From the NCBI RefSeq assembly GCF_019397265.1, contig NZ_CP068985.1:2026501-2090500 (forward strand): a stretch of DNA of 64,000 bases. Direction: 5' to 3'. The position numbers and the translations under genes are program-made. Source of the stretch: Nonomuraea coxensis DSM 45129 (GTDB taxonomy: Bacteria; Actinomycetota; Actinomycetes; Streptosporangiales; Streptosporangiaceae). Below are positions 15,193 to 23,989 of the stretch, one piece after another. The number at the start of each line of letters is the position of its first letter. The stretch's first letter is position 1. The notes beneath the pieces were generated by a model, which had not been told where the DNA came from, made no database searches, and saw only the letters and a list, made by a program, of their open reading frames with translations.

Positions 15193-16480
15193 GGAGCATG
15201 GCCTCCAGCCCCACCAGCTTGACCCGGTCGCCGCGCCCGAGCGACTTGGCCAGCTCGGTCTCGGCCGCCTCGATCGCCTGCCACTCGTCGTAGGTGACCG
15301 GCCGCACGCCCCGCTCGGCCAGCAGCGCGTCGATCGTGGCCGTCGCGGGCACGCCCTCGCGTCCCTCCAGGTCGGCCAGCAGGGTGCGCACGGTCTCGGC
15401 GGCGTCGGACTTGTTGGTGCCGATGACGCCGGTGGGGCCGCGTTTGAGCCAGCCGGCGACGTATTCGCGCTCGCGCACCCGTCCCGCCTGGTTGGGCACG
15501 GTCATGGTCTCCTCGGAGAACGGCACCCCCGGCAGGGGCACGCTCTGGTAGCCCACCGACCGCAGCACCATGCCGACCGGCAGCGTCTCGAACTCGCCCG
15601 TGCCCACGACGCGCCCTTCGGGCGACAGCCGGGTGCGCTCCAGGCGCAGCCCCTCGACCCGTTCGGCGCCGAGGATCTCCACCGGCCGCATCCAGAAGCG
15701 CACGTCGAGGCGGCGGGCCCGGCCGACGGGCTCGCGGGCCGCCCACGCCTGGATGACGTCCACGTTGCCCTGCACCTGACGGGAGAAGCCGGAGCCGAGC
15801 ACCCGGGCCTCCTCGGGCCGCACCACGACGTCGGCGTTGTCCAGCTCGCCCAGCTCGCGCAGCTCCTTGAGGGTGAACTTGGCGTGCTCGGGCCCACGCC
15901 GGCCGATCATGTGGATGGCCTTGACCTGGCTCTCGGACAGCCGCTGGAGCACGTCGTGGGGCACGTCGGTGCGGCTCAGCTCGTCGGCGGTCCTGGCGAG
16001 GACGCGGACGACGTCGACGGCGACGTTCCCGACGCCGATCACCGCGACCTCGGGGCTGTCGAGCGTGAAGCGCGAGGGGTCCACGTCGGGATGGCCGCAG
16101 TACCAGTTGACGAAGTCGGTGGCGGCCACGCTGCCCGGCAGGTCCTCGCCGGGGATGCCGAGCCGCCGGTCGACCATCGCGCCCGTGCAGTAGACGACGG
16201 CGTCGTAGTGCCGCAGCAGGTCGGCGACCGACAGGTGCTCGCCCAGCGTGACGCCGCCGAGGAAGCGCACCTGGGGCAGCTCCAGCACCCGCTTCAGGTA
16301 GTTGGCGATCGACTTGATCGAGGTGTGGTCGGGTGCGACCCCGTATCTCACCAGCCCGTACGGGGTGGGCAGGCGTTCGAGCACGTCGACCCGCACCGCT
16401 CCGGCCGACTGCTTGACCAGCGCCTCGGCCGTGTAGATGCCGGCGGGTCCCGATCCGATGACCGCCACACGCAACGCCAC
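15176..16480 (-). CDS. fprA: NADPH-ferredoxin/adrenodoxin reductase FprA-like
   Basis: 434 aa flavoprotein moving electrons from NADPH to ferredoxins, often for cytochromes P450. FAD loop VIGSGPAGIYTAEAL, YGLVRYGVAPDH, NADP loop VIGVGNVAVDVVRVLAR, IGRRGPEHAKFT and the C-terminal GPTGVIGTNKSDAAET are all present. ATG 16480, ends 17 bp inside the lyase gene. In an actinomycete with steroid genes it could feed steroid P450s or ketosteroid hydroxylase (inference). Confidence 0.87.
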   Translation of the reverse strand: MALRVAVIGSGPAGIYTAEALVKQSAGAVRVDVLERLPTPYGLVRYGVAPDHTSIKSIANYLKRVLELPQVRFLGGVTLGEHLSVADLLRHYDAVVYCTGAMVDRRLGIPGEDLPGSVAATDFVNWYCGHPDVDPSRFTLDSPEVAVIGVGNVAVDVVRVLARTADELSRTDVPHDVLQRLSESQVKAIHMIGRRGPEHAKFTLKELRELGELDNADVVVRPEEARVLGSGFSRQVQGNVDVIQAWAAREPVGRARRLDVRFWMRPVEILGAERVEGLRLERTRLSPEGRVVGTGEFETLPVGMVLRSVGYQSVPLPGVPFSEETMTVPNQAGRVREREYVAGWLKRGPTGVIGTNKSDAAETVRTLLADLEGREGVPATATIDALLAERGVRPVTYDEWQAIEAAETELAKSLGRGDRVKLVGLEAMLRACRP

Positions 16481-16627
16481 GCTGCCTCCTCAGAGCCGGC
16501 CGCCCGGGGCAGGCGCCTCACCAGGCCCCACTAGTGGTAACCGGCCGGTGTGATCGTTGTATCCCCGATCGCCCGCGCGGGTGAACCCGTCGCCGGCGAA
16601 AACAGCTTGATCCGTGCTCCTGCCAAC

Positions 16628-16700
16628 TTGACGCGCTCCCCGGTCTGAAGGCCGGAGATCCAGCCCGCGCCGCACGTTCACGCGGCACCTCTGAGGCTTC
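16628..16700 (-). ncRNA. predicted TnpB guide (omega) RNA scaffold, copy 1
   Basis: The sequence running off the 3' end of tnpB folds into the subterminal hairpin CTCCGGCCTTCAGACCGGGGAG and ends GCGCGTCAA. In TnpB elements the right end encodes the guide RNA scaffold and the guide begins just beyond it. The 5' limit within tnpB is approximate. Confidence 0.55.
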
Positions 16701-17874
16701 CTGCTTCGCTGCGCTGTGCCGAGGTGGATCCCGGTCTTACCTGCGCTCCACAGGCGTTTGGTCTCTCGGCCCGTCCGGCCGCGAGGATGTTGATCGCTGC
16801 GTTGACGTCCCGGTCGTGGGCCGCGCCGCAGGGGCAGGTCCATGATCGGACGGAGAGCGGCATGGACTCGGCCACGGCCCCGCACGCCGAGCACAGTTTC
16901 GACGAGGGAAACCAGCGGCCGGCCTTCACTAAGGTCCGGCCGTGGCGGGCCGCCTTGTAGGCGAGCATCGCCGCGAACAGCGACCAGCCCGCGTCGTGCA
17001 CGGACTTCGCCAGCCGCGTCCGTGCCAGGCCCTTCACCGACAGGTCCTCCACCACCACCGTTTGGTTCTCATGGACGATCTGTGTGGAGAGCTTGTGCGT
17101 GAAGTCCCGCCGCGCATCGGCCACCCGGGCATGCGCCCTGGCGACCTTCACGACGGCTTTCCTGCGGTTGTTCGACCCCTTCGTCTTCCGGCTGAGCGCC
17201 CGCTGGGCCTTTTTCAGCCGGCGTTCCGCGCGGCGCAGGAAACGCGGATTGCCGATCTTCCGGCCGTCCGAGAGCACCGCGAAATGTGTCAGACCCAGGT
17301 CGATCCCGACCTCGGACGCCGACTCGGGCAGCGGCTCGTCGCTCGTCTCCACGACGAACGACGCGAAGTACCGCCCGGCCGCATCCTTGACGACCGTCAC
17401 ACTGGACGGGTCCGACGGCAGGTCACGCGACCACCGCACAGGCACGTCGCCGATCTTCGGCAGGCGCAACCCGCCACCCGCTGTCACCGCGAACCGGGCG
17501 TTCCTGGTGAAGCGGATCGACTGCCGCCGGTCCTTACGGGACTTGAACCGGGGCTGTTCGATCTTCGGGCCCTTCCGCTTCCCCGTGAGCGAGGCGAAGA
17601 AGTTGCGGTAGGCGGTGTTCAGGTCGGCGAGCGCCTGCTGGAGCACAACGGCTGAGACCTCACCCAGCCAGGCGCGCTGCGGGGTCTTCTTCGCCTGCGT
17701 GATGATGCGCTCGGACAGATCACCGTCCGCGACGTACGGCAGACCCGCCTTATGGGCTTCCTGCCGCAGGCGCAGCCCGTCGTTGAACACCGTCCGCGCG
17801 CACCCGAACGCCCGCGCCAACGCGATCTGCTGACCCGGCGTCGGGTAGAGGCGGTACTGGTAACGAAGCTGCAC
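16678..17874 (-). CDS. tnpB: TnpB RNA-guided endonuclease, copy 1
   Basis: 398 aa. N-terminal helix-turn region (RLYPTPGQQIALARAFGCAR), beta-barrel, then RuvC-like nuclease: Asp in EVGIDLGL (RuvC-I), Glu in VVVEDLSV (RuvC-II), zinc finger CSACG...CPCG, and Asp in HDRDVNAAINI (RuvC-III). All catalytic residues are present. GTG 17874 corresponds to copy 2's start. Same length as copy 2 and roughly 80% identical by eye. Divergent from the antitoxin remnant 20 bp away. Confidence 0.88.
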   Translation of the reverse strand: MQLRYQYRLYPTPGQQIALARAFGCARTVFNDGLRLRQEAHKAGLPYVADGDLSERIITQAKKTPQRAWLGEVSAVVLQQALADLNTAYRNFFASLTGKRKGPKIEQPRFKSRKDRRQSIRFTRNARFAVTAGGGLRLPKIGDVPVRWSRDLPSDPSSVTVVKDAAGRYFASFVVETSDEPLPESASEVGIDLGLTHFAVLSDGRKIGNPRFLRRAERRLKKAQRALSRKTKGSNNRRKAVVKVARAHARVADARRDFTHKLSTQIVHENQTVVVEDLSVKGLARTRLAKSVHDAGWSLFAAMLAYKAARHGRTLVKAGRWFPSSKLCSACGAVAESMPLSVRSWTCPCGAAHDRDVNAAINILAAGRAERPNACGAQVRPGSTSAQRSEAGSLRGAA

Positions 17875-17894
17875 GACCAACAGTGTGCCAGCCG

Positions 17895-18067
17895 ATGGTG
17901 ACTATTCGTATGGGAGTACGAGAAACGCGAGAGAAGATCGGTGAGCGCAACGGCCGGCCGTACGCCGTCATCGTCTCCTCCGAATGGCGGGCCGAAGCGG
18001 CACGAACAATCCGGTCAGGGCACGCTCGCGCCCTGGCGGGCGCTCCCGCGTGGGCCTTCACCCCCGG
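17895..18067 (+). pseudogene. decayed Phd/YefM-like antitoxin gene
   Basis: MVTIRMGVRETREKIG corresponds to MTERMSVRELRDNLG of the intact copy at 61549, but about 15 residues are missing before ERNGRPYAVIVSSEW (intact: ERHGEPRAVLVSYAW). Beyond this the reading frame is shifted relative to copy 2, the stop is lost and the IS begins. Confidence 0.7.
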
Positions 18068-19622
18068 CAGGACCCCGTTGGGGATCTCTCATTACGACCA
18101 TTGTGTTCATTGAGCTATCAAATCGACACTGATGGTGAAAGGCGGCGCGTGGGCGAGGGAGACGAGATCGATGCTGGAGAAGCGACGTGGGCGACAGGTG
18201 CCCGAGCTGACGGCCCGGGTGGTCGCGGCGGCCTTCCCCAAGGGCACCCTGGCGGTGTGGCTGCGTGATGCGCTGGGCGAGTTGTTCGCCGAGGCGTTTC
18301 CAGCCGATGGGCGCCCGGCCATCTCGCCGGGCGCGCTGGCGGCGGTGTCGGTGTTGCAGTACGCCGACAACCTCTCCGACAGGCAGGCGGCCGAGGCGGT
18401 GCGAGCCCGGATGGAGTTCGTCGGCGAGGTGCTGCGCACGGCGCTGGAGGCCCTGGCCGCTGCGTACCCGTCCTGGCTTGAGGAGGTGCTGGCAGGGCAG
18501 GAGGAGCGGTGGCTGCGCCGCTATGGGGAGCGGATCGACTCCTGGCACGGGGACCTGCCTGGTGCCGATCGCGAGCAATGGCTGCGGCAGGTGGGCGAAG
18601 ACGGCTTCTTCCTGCTGGAGAAGATCGAGGATGCGAAGGCGCCGGCATGGCTGCCTCTGATCCCCGCCCTGGCGGCGCTGCGCCGCTGCTGGGATGAGCA
18701 GTACCTGCGCGACGAGCACGGCGTGCAGGCCCGCGAAGGCGCACAGTTGCCGCCCGGGGCCCAGCGCATGGCCAGCCCGCACGACCCGCAGGCCCGCTAC
18801 GGGGTCAAGCGCGGGCAGGGCTGGGTCGGCTACACCCTGCACGTGACCGAGACCTGCGAGGCGGACGCGCCCCGCCTGATCACGGACGTGGCCACCGGCA
18901 CCGCCGCCGACGGTGATGACAGCGCCGCGCTGCCGGGCATCCACCAGCGTCTTGAGCGACGCGGTCTGCTGCCCGCCGAGCACCTGCTCGACAGCGGCTA
19001 CGTCACCGCGGCGAACCTGGTCGAGGCCGCCGGCACCCGCGGCGTCGTCCTCATCGGCCCGGCCCGCCCCATCACCGCGGCCGCGGCTGACGGCCGCTTC
19101 ACCCACGAGGACTTCCGCATCGACGACCAGGCGCGCACCGCCGTCTGCCCCGGCGGGCAAACCAGCATCTCCTGGGTCCCGGCCCACTCGGCCAGGGGCG
19201 TCCCCGTTATCCAGGTACGTTTCGCCGCCGCCGGCTGCCGCGCCTGCCCGCTGCGGCAGCGTTGCACCACGGCCGACAACCCGCAGTGGGGACGGACGCT
19301 GACCCTGCGCCACCCCCGCCAGCGGGCCGCCCTCCAGCAACGCCGCCACGAGCAGGACACCCCCGCCTGGCGGCACCGCTATCGGCCGCGCGCCGGCATC
19401 GAGGCCACCATCCACCAGCTGACCTCCCGCACCGGCCTGCGCCGCAGCCGCTACCACGGCCTGCAACGCACCCACCTGGGCCACTGCCTGGCCGCAGCAG
19501 CCGTCAACCTGATCCGCATCCACGCCTGGGAACACGGCATTCCACCTGATCCAACACGAAGAACCCATTTATCCCGATTGCTCAGCAAATGCGCGTAATG
19601 AGAGATCCCCAACGGGGTCCTG
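18068..19622 (+). mobile_element. IS1182-like insertion sequence
   Basis: 1,555 bp bounded by 29-bp perfect inverted repeats starting CAGGACCCCGTTGGGG (18068-18096 and 19594-19622). It carries one transposase gene. It interrupts the left-end hairpin of TnpB element 1 between CCCCCGG and AAGGCCGG. No target duplication is visible. Confidence 0.88.
18132..19598 (+). CDS. IS1182-family transposase with internal deletion
   Basis: 488 aa. Starts with FPKGTLAVWLRDALGELF and VLQYADNLSDRQAAEAVRAR as usual, then jumps to MEFVGEVLRTALEALAAAYP. In the family as I know it about 85 residues lie between these points, including the TDST motif holding the first DDE aspartate. The rest is normal: YGVKRGQGWVGYTLHVTETC, LLPAEHLLDSGYV, CRACPLRQRC and AGIEATIHQLTSRTGLRRSR. 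The frame is kept, so a protein may be made but catalysis is doubtful. Confidence 0.85.
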   Translation: MVKGGAWARETRSMLEKRRGRQVPELTARVVAAAFPKGTLAVWLRDALGELFAEAFPADGRPAISPGALAAVSVLQYADNLSDRQAAEAVRARMEFVGEVLRTALEALAAAYPSWLEEVLAGQEERWLRRYGERIDSWHGDLPGADREQWLRQVGEDGFFLLEKIEDAKAPAWLPLIPALAALRRCWDEQYLRDEHGVQAREGAQLPPGAQRMASPHDPQARYGVKRGQGWVGYTLHVTETCEADAPRLITDVATGTAADGDDSAALPGIHQRLERRGLLPAEHLLDSGYVTAANLVEAAGTRGVVLIGPARPITAAAADGRFTHEDFRIDDQARTAVCPGGQTSISWVPAHSARGVPVIQVRFAAAGCRACPLRQRCTTADNPQWGRTLTLRHPRQRAALQQRRHEQDTPAWRHRYRPRAGIEATIHQLTSRTGLRRSRYHGLQRTHLGHCLAAAAVNLIRIHAWEHGIPPDPTRRTHLSRLLSKCA

Positions 19623-19692
19623 AAGGCCGGAGCACTGGCCTGCATTCTGGTAGCCGCTCACGATCGCCCGGGCGGAGAAACTCCTCGCCGGG

Positions 19693-21261
19693 CTACCCGG
19701 ACGCCCGCTCCCGCAACGCCCGCTTGTCGATCTTGCCGTTGACGTTCGCCGGCAGGGCGTCCACGACGACCACCCGCTTCGGGACCTTGTAGTCGGACAT
19801 GTTGGCCCGCGCCCACGCGACCAGCTCCTCGGGGACGACGCGGGCGCCGGGCCGCGGCACCACGAACGCCACCCCGGCCTCGCCGGCCGACGGGTCAGGC
19901 ACCCCGACCACGGCGACCTGGGCCGCCGACCCCTCGCGCAGCAGCAGCGACTCGACCTCGGCGGGCGAGACGTTGAAGCCGTTGACGATGTAGAGCTCCT
20001 TCTTGCGGTCCACGACGGCGAGGTTGCCCTGTTCGTCCAGCACGCCGACGTCGCCGGTGTGCAGCCAGCCGTCGGCGTCCACGGCCTCGGCGGTCCGCCC
20101 GGGGTCGTCCCAGTAGCCGCGCATGACGCCGTAGCCGCGCTGCAGGATCTCGCCGCGCTCGCCGGGCGCGACCTCCTTGCCGTCGCCGTCCACGACCTTG
20201 ACCTCGATGCCGGGCACGGGCCTGCCGGTGGTCGCCGCGACGACCTCGATCGGGTCGCCGGCCCGGGTCATGGAGACGACCGTGCCCTCCATCAGCCCGT
20301 ACGCGTTGATCATCCGTTCCAGCCCGACCCGCTCGACCAGCCGGGTGATGAGGGACGCGGGCACGGCGGCGGCGCCGCAAATGGCCACGCGCAGCGAGGA
20401 GACGTCCCAGGAGCCGCGGTCCAGCTCGTCCAGGACGCGGTGGAAGAGCGTGGGCGGCCCGGCGAGCACGGTGACGCGCTCGCGGGAGATCAGCGACATG
20501 AGCGCGTCGGGGCTGAAGGCCGGGATCGGCAGCATCGTGGCCCGGCGCAGCACGCAGGCCACGAGCCCGGCGTTCAGCCCGAACCCGTGGCTGAACGGGG
20601 CGATCACCGGATAGCGGTCGTGCTCGTCGAGGGTGACGATCTCCGACCAGTCCCAGTAGCCGCGCAGGACCTGGGAGTGGTCCAGCATGACGCCCTTGGG
20701 CGTGCCCGTGGTGCCGGAGGTGGACATGATCTCGCACAGGTCGCCGGGCCGGACGGCGAGCGCCCGCTCCTCGGCCTCGCGTTCGGGCACCCGCTTCCCG
20801 AGCACCCGCAGCTCCGTGGCGGGCGGGACGAGCGTGTGCCGCAGGCCGGGCAGCGGCGGCAGCAGCCCGGCGAGCCGCGTGCCCGCCGGCCCGTCGCCGG
20901 TGACCAGGACCTTCGCGCCGGTCCTCGTGACGGTCTCGGCGGCCTCGATGCCCTTGAAGCGCGGCGACAGCGGCACGGCGACCGCGCCCGCGTCCCAGAC
21001 GCCGAGCACGTGCTCCACCCAGTACGCCGAGTTCACCCCCCACAACGCCACCCGGTCGCCCGGCTCGACGCCGAGCGCGATGAGGCCGCGGGCGACCGCC
21101 GAGGCGGCCCGGCGCAGCCCGGCGAGCGTGCCGTGCTCGCCGCGCCCGGCCACGACCGTGCCGCCGGGGTGCCGTTCGGCCTGGTCGCGCAGCATGCGGG
21201 GGAGCGTCCCCCAGTCCGGCATCGGTGCCGTGCCCACTCGTGCCGTGCCCATCGGTGCCAT
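19693..21261 (-). CDS. fadD3: acyl-CoA ligase, FadD3-like (HIP-CoA synthetase candidate)
   Basis: 522 aa adenylate-forming enzyme: P-loop STSGTTGTPKGV (about residues 180-191), FSHGFGLNAGLVACVL, INAYGLMEG, hinge DGWLHTGDVG, LYIVNGFNVSPAEVE and catalytic lysine in VNGKIDKRAL. Layout resembles M. tuberculosis FadD3, which activates the C/D-ring propanoate acid HIP. Third gene after the luciferase-like and PaaK-like genes; 8-bp gap; ATG 21261 has AGGGGT upstream. The operon is headed by a KstR2-type site. Substrate is inferred from context. Confidence 0.75.
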   Translation of the reverse strand: MAPMGTARVGTAPMPDWGTLPRMLRDQAERHPGGTVVAGRGEHGTLAGLRRAASAVARGLIALGVEPGDRVALWGVNSAYWVEHVLGVWDAGAVAVPLSPRFKGIEAAETVTRTGAKVLVTGDGPAGTRLAGLLPPLPGLRHTLVPPATELRVLGKRVPEREAEERALAVRPGDLCEIMSTSGTTGTPKGVMLDHSQVLRGYWDWSEIVTLDEHDRYPVIAPFSHGFGLNAGLVACVLRRATMLPIPAFSPDALMSLISRERVTVLAGPPTLFHRVLDELDRGSWDVSSLRVAICGAAAVPASLITRLVERVGLERMINAYGLMEGTVVSMTRAGDPIEVVAATTGRPVPGIEVKVVDGDGKEVAPGERGEILQRGYGVMRGYWDDPGRTAEAVDADGWLHTGDVGVLDEQGNLAVVDRKKELYIVNGFNVSPAEVESLLLREGSAAQVAVVGVPDPSAGEAGVAFVVPRPGARVVPEELVAWARANMSDYKVPKRVVVVDALPANVNGKIDKRALRERASG

Positions 21262-21269
21262 GCCCACCC

Positions 21270-22328
21270 CTAGGTGACGAGCGCCCGGTCCCTGCCCAGA
21301 TGGTGGCCGCGCAGGTCGGTCACCGTGCCCGGCCGCGGCCCCTCGGCCGCCCCCGGGGCGATCTCCACGCCGATCGAGACCGGCGTCAGCGCCCGCACGG
21401 CCTCCTGGATCCGCGCGCGCCACATCGGGTTGCCGATCAGGCTCTCACGGCCGAACGTCACGGTGAGCACGGCGGAGTCCAGCGTGCCCGGACGGCTGAT
21501 CGCCAGGTCCCAGCCGGCCACGCCGTCGATCTTCGCGAGCGCCTTCTCCAGGCGGGGCAGCGCCAGCCACACGCCCCTGACCAGCACGTGGTCGCCCACG
21601 GTGTGGGCGGGGGCGGGCAGGCCGGCGCCGGCCCGTACGACGTGGCCGGTCCTCAATGTCGCGTCGCCGAGCGCGGCGTGCCCGCGCGGGGTGACGACCA
21701 GCTCGGCCAAGGGGGCGCCGGGGTCGGCCGGGGCGTCCTTGGCGAGGGCGGCCAGGCCCAGCAGGCCGTCCGCGAGCGGCGTCAGCGGATCCTCCTCGGC
21801 CGCGCGCCAGGCCAGCGCGGCGCCGCCGAAGGGGCTCGCGTACACCTCGGTGACGCGGGCGCCGAACTCGCCCGCGAGGTGGCCCAGCGTGCGCTTGGAG
21901 GCGATCTCGCCGGTCAGGACGATGTGGGCGAGCCCCAGATCCAGCGGGTCCAGCAGGAACTCCAGGTGCAGGCGGGCCAGGAGGTCCATCGCGCCGGTCG
22001 GGGTGGCGACCAGCGTCGTGGCCCGCAGCGCTGACAGCGCGTGGTGCAGCCGCATGCGCCCGCGCGGCCCGAGGCCGGCGGCGGCCTGCGCGACCTCGGC
22101 CGCGGCGGCGGCCCACAGCGCGCCGGCCGGTTCGGCGAGCGCCACCGCGACCCGGTCCCGTTCGCCCACCCCGGCCGCGCGCAGGGCCGCCGCGGTCAGC
22201 TCGGCGGCCGCCCGCCGGTCCTCGGGGCCGAGCGGGAAGGCGCTGGCCGCGTCGGGGGACACCAGCAGCAGCCCGGTGGCGGAGCCCGCGGCGGACCCGA
22301 GGTCGTCCCGCGTCAGCCACCGGCCCAT
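21270..22328 (-). CDS. PaaK/acyl-CoA-ligase-like protein lacking the ATP loop
   Basis: 352 aa. The middle part IVLTGEIASKRTLGHLAGEFGARVTEVYASPFGG follows the phenylacetate-CoA ligase pattern and the end (RIQEAVRALTPVSIGVEI, PGTVTDLRGHHLGR) its C-terminal subdomain. The S/T-rich SSGTTG P-loop is not found and the N-terminus is shortened, so it may bind but not adenylate. ATG overlaps the upstream TGA by 1 bp (TGATG). Confidence 0.6.
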   Translation of the reverse strand: MGRWLTRDDLGSAAGSATGLLLVSPDAASAFPLGPEDRRAAAELTAAALRAAGVGERDRVAVALAEPAGALWAAAAAEVAQAAAGLGPRGRMRLHHALSALRATTLVATPTGAMDLLARLHLEFLLDPLDLGLAHIVLTGEIASKRTLGHLAGEFGARVTEVYASPFGGAALAWRAAEEDPLTPLADGLLGLAALAKDAPADPGAPLAELVVTPRGHAALGDATLRTGHVVRAGAGLPAPAHTVGDHVLVRGVWLALPRLEKALAKIDGVAGWDLAISRPGTLDSAVLTVTFGRESLIGNPMWRARIQEAVRALTPVSIGVEIAPGAAEGPRPGTVTDLRGHHLGRDRALVT

Positions 22329-23395
22329 CAGCGCACCACCTCGGTCATGAACAGCGTCATCGACTCGCACACCCGCTCGTGCGCGAGCCCGCCGACCTGG
22401 GCCTGGATGATGAGGTCGGTCGCCCCGGCCTCGGCGATCCTGGCCAGGGCCTTGCGCGAGCCCTCCACGTCGTCCACCACGACCATGAGGTGCTCGCGCA
22501 GCGTGGCCATCGCCTCCTCCGGCGGCAGCCCGGCGGCGAGCTGGCCGAGGACACGGTGGGTGGCGTGGCGGGCGTCGTAGTAGTCGGGCGGGGTGACCAG
22601 GTTGACCTGGCGGCGGATGTACCACAGGACGGGGTCGGCGGCCGTGGCCGTCGCGGCGTCGCGGGTGGGGGCGACGTACCAGGGGATCATGAGGGCGACG
22701 CGGCGGGTGGCCGGGTCGAAGCCGTTCTCGGCCAGGCACTCGCGGTAGCGCGCGATGTCGGCGGCCACGTCGTCGATGCCCTTGAGCATGGTCATGCCGA
22801 GCAGGTTGTAGCCGTGCCTGGCGGCGGCGAGGTAGCCGTCCAGGGAGGTGGAGGCCACCCACACCGGCGGGTGCGGCCGCTGGGCCGGGCGCGGGTAGAC
22901 GGCGACGTCGGGGATCTCGAAGAACTCGGTCGAGCGGCTGACGGGCTCGCCGTCGGCGTTCCAGATCGCGAGCACGGCCTCCAGCGAGTCCTCCCAGATC
23001 TGCCGGGACTTCTCGAACGGCCGCTGGAACGCCTGGTACTCCAGAGGGGAGGCGCCGCGGCCGGTGCCGAACTCGACCCGGCCGCCGCTGAGGACGTCCA
23101 GGGTGGCGACGCGCTCGGCCGTGCGGATGGGCGACTGGAACGGCAGCAGCACCACCCCGAGCCCCAGGTGGATGCGCCCGGTCCGCTGGGAGAGGGCGGC
23201 GAGGACCAGGTCGGGGGCCGAGGAGTGGGAGAAGCCCCTGGTGAAGTGGTGCTCCACGAACCAGGCGGTGTCGAAGCCCAGCCGGTCGCCCAGCACGACC
23301 TGCTCGACCACGTTGTGGAACGCCTGCTGCTCGACGTCGCGGGTGCGGCCGCGGACCTCCAGCTCGTACCCCAGGCTGATCCGTAGGGACGTCAT
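22328..23395 (-). CDS. luciferase-like (LLM) flavin-dependent oxidoreductase
   Basis: 355 aa TIM barrel. SLGYELEVRG, FDTAWFVEHHF, GRIHLGLGVVLLPFQSPIRTAE, GRVEFGTGRGASPLEY and VWVASTSLDGYLAAARHGYN are LLM signatures. Needs reduced FMN or F420; the flavin reductase at 8.3 kb might supply FMNH2. ATG 23395 has GGAGG 4-8 nt upstream. First gene of the LLM-PaaK-like-fadD3 operon, 24 bp from the operator. A Baeyer-Villiger or hydroxylation role in steroid breakdown is speculative. Confidence 0.8.
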   Translation of the reverse strand: MTSLRISLGYELEVRGRTRDVEQQAFHNVVEQVVLGDRLGFDTAWFVEHHFTRGFSHSSAPDLVLAALSQRTGRIHLGLGVVLLPFQSPIRTAERVATLDVLSGGRVEFGTGRGASPLEYQAFQRPFEKSRQIWEDSLEAVLAIWNADGEPVSRSTEFFEIPDVAVYPRPAQRPHPPVWVASTSLDGYLAAARHGYNLLGMTMLKGIDDVAADIARYRECLAENGFDPATRRVALMIPWYVAPTRDAATATAADPVLWYIRRQVNLVTPPDYYDARHATHRVLGQLAAGLPPEEAMATLREHLMVVVDDVEGSRKALARIAEAGATDLIIQAQVGGLAHERVCESMTLFMTEVVR

Positions 23396-23418
23396 CGCGC
23401 CTCCGGCACAGTAGGAAA

Positions 23419-23434
23419 CCAAGCGCTCGCTTGG
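23419..23434. promoter_or_regulatory. KstR2-type operator, fadD3 operon
   Basis: CCAAGCGCTCGCTTGG, a perfect CCAAGC-N4-GCTTGG dyad with one mismatch to AnCAAGnnCTTGnT. A minus-strand -10-like TACGCT lies just upstream. Confidence 0.8.
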
Positions 23435-23489
23435 TAGAGCGTATCAGCGGCGAGGACTTGCGGGAAGGGCGCGGGCGCGATCAGAGTGG

Positions 23490-23975
23490 ATGCTCGTGAA
23501 GCGAAAGCACGCGCTGAGACGGCCGAAGGACGCCGATGATCCCGGCCTCGACGGTGACGACCTCTCGCTCACGAGCGCGCGCCGCTACGAGGCGTTCGGA
23601 CGGGTCATGGCGGCGCTGGCGGCCGAGACCGACTTCATGGAGTCGTGCCGCGACCTGACCTGGTGGCGCGGGGGCGACCACACCTGGCACATCGAGTGGC
23701 GCGACGGGCCCTACGCCTCCGAGGTGGCCGGCCTGCTGGCCGAGCGGGTCCTCGACCCCGGCCACGACGGGCCGCTCGTCACCGAGGCCGGTCCGGGCGG
23801 CGCCGCCACGGCGGTGCTGGACGTGATGGGCGTCCGCGTCGAACTGCGCGCCATCGACCCCATGGGACGCGCCCGCGCCCGCGTCAGGCCCGGCTTCTGG
23901 CGCCTCGCCGAGGCGCTCGACACCACCCGCCGCACCAACACCCGCCACCCCTGGGAGGAGCTGCTCGGCGGCTGA
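23490..23975 (+). CDS. hypothetical protein
   Basis: 161 aa, no family recognised. Two parts: a basic N-terminus (MLVKRKHALRRPKDAD) and a compact alpha/beta domain with DLTWWRGGDHTWHIEWRDGPYASEV. Coding bias is good. Divergent from the LLM operon; converges on the acyl-CoA dehydrogenase. Confidence 0.6.
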   Translation: MLVKRKHALRRPKDADDPGLDGDDLSLTSARRYEAFGRVMAALAAETDFMESCRDLTWWRGGDHTWHIEWRDGPYASEVAGLLAERVLDPGHDGPLVTEAGPGGAATAVLDVMGVRVELRAIDPMGRARARVRPGFWRLAEALDTTRRTNTRHPWEELLGG

Positions 23976-23989
23976 GGCCGCCCGCGGGG

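Larger units (their letters stand above)
16628..19654 (-). mobile_element. TnpB (IS1341/IS605-like) element, copy 1, split by an IS1182-like insertion
   Basis: Ends set by comparison with copy 2 (61300-62820): shared sequence runs from GCTACCAGAA at the left end (plus 19654 downward) to GAGCGCGTCAA at the right end (16628). Both ends carry a CCGGCCTTCAG-type hairpin. Contains tnpB, a decayed Phd-like antitoxin gene and the foreign IS (18068-19622). No TnpA is present, so mobilisation must be in trans. Confidence 0.75.
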
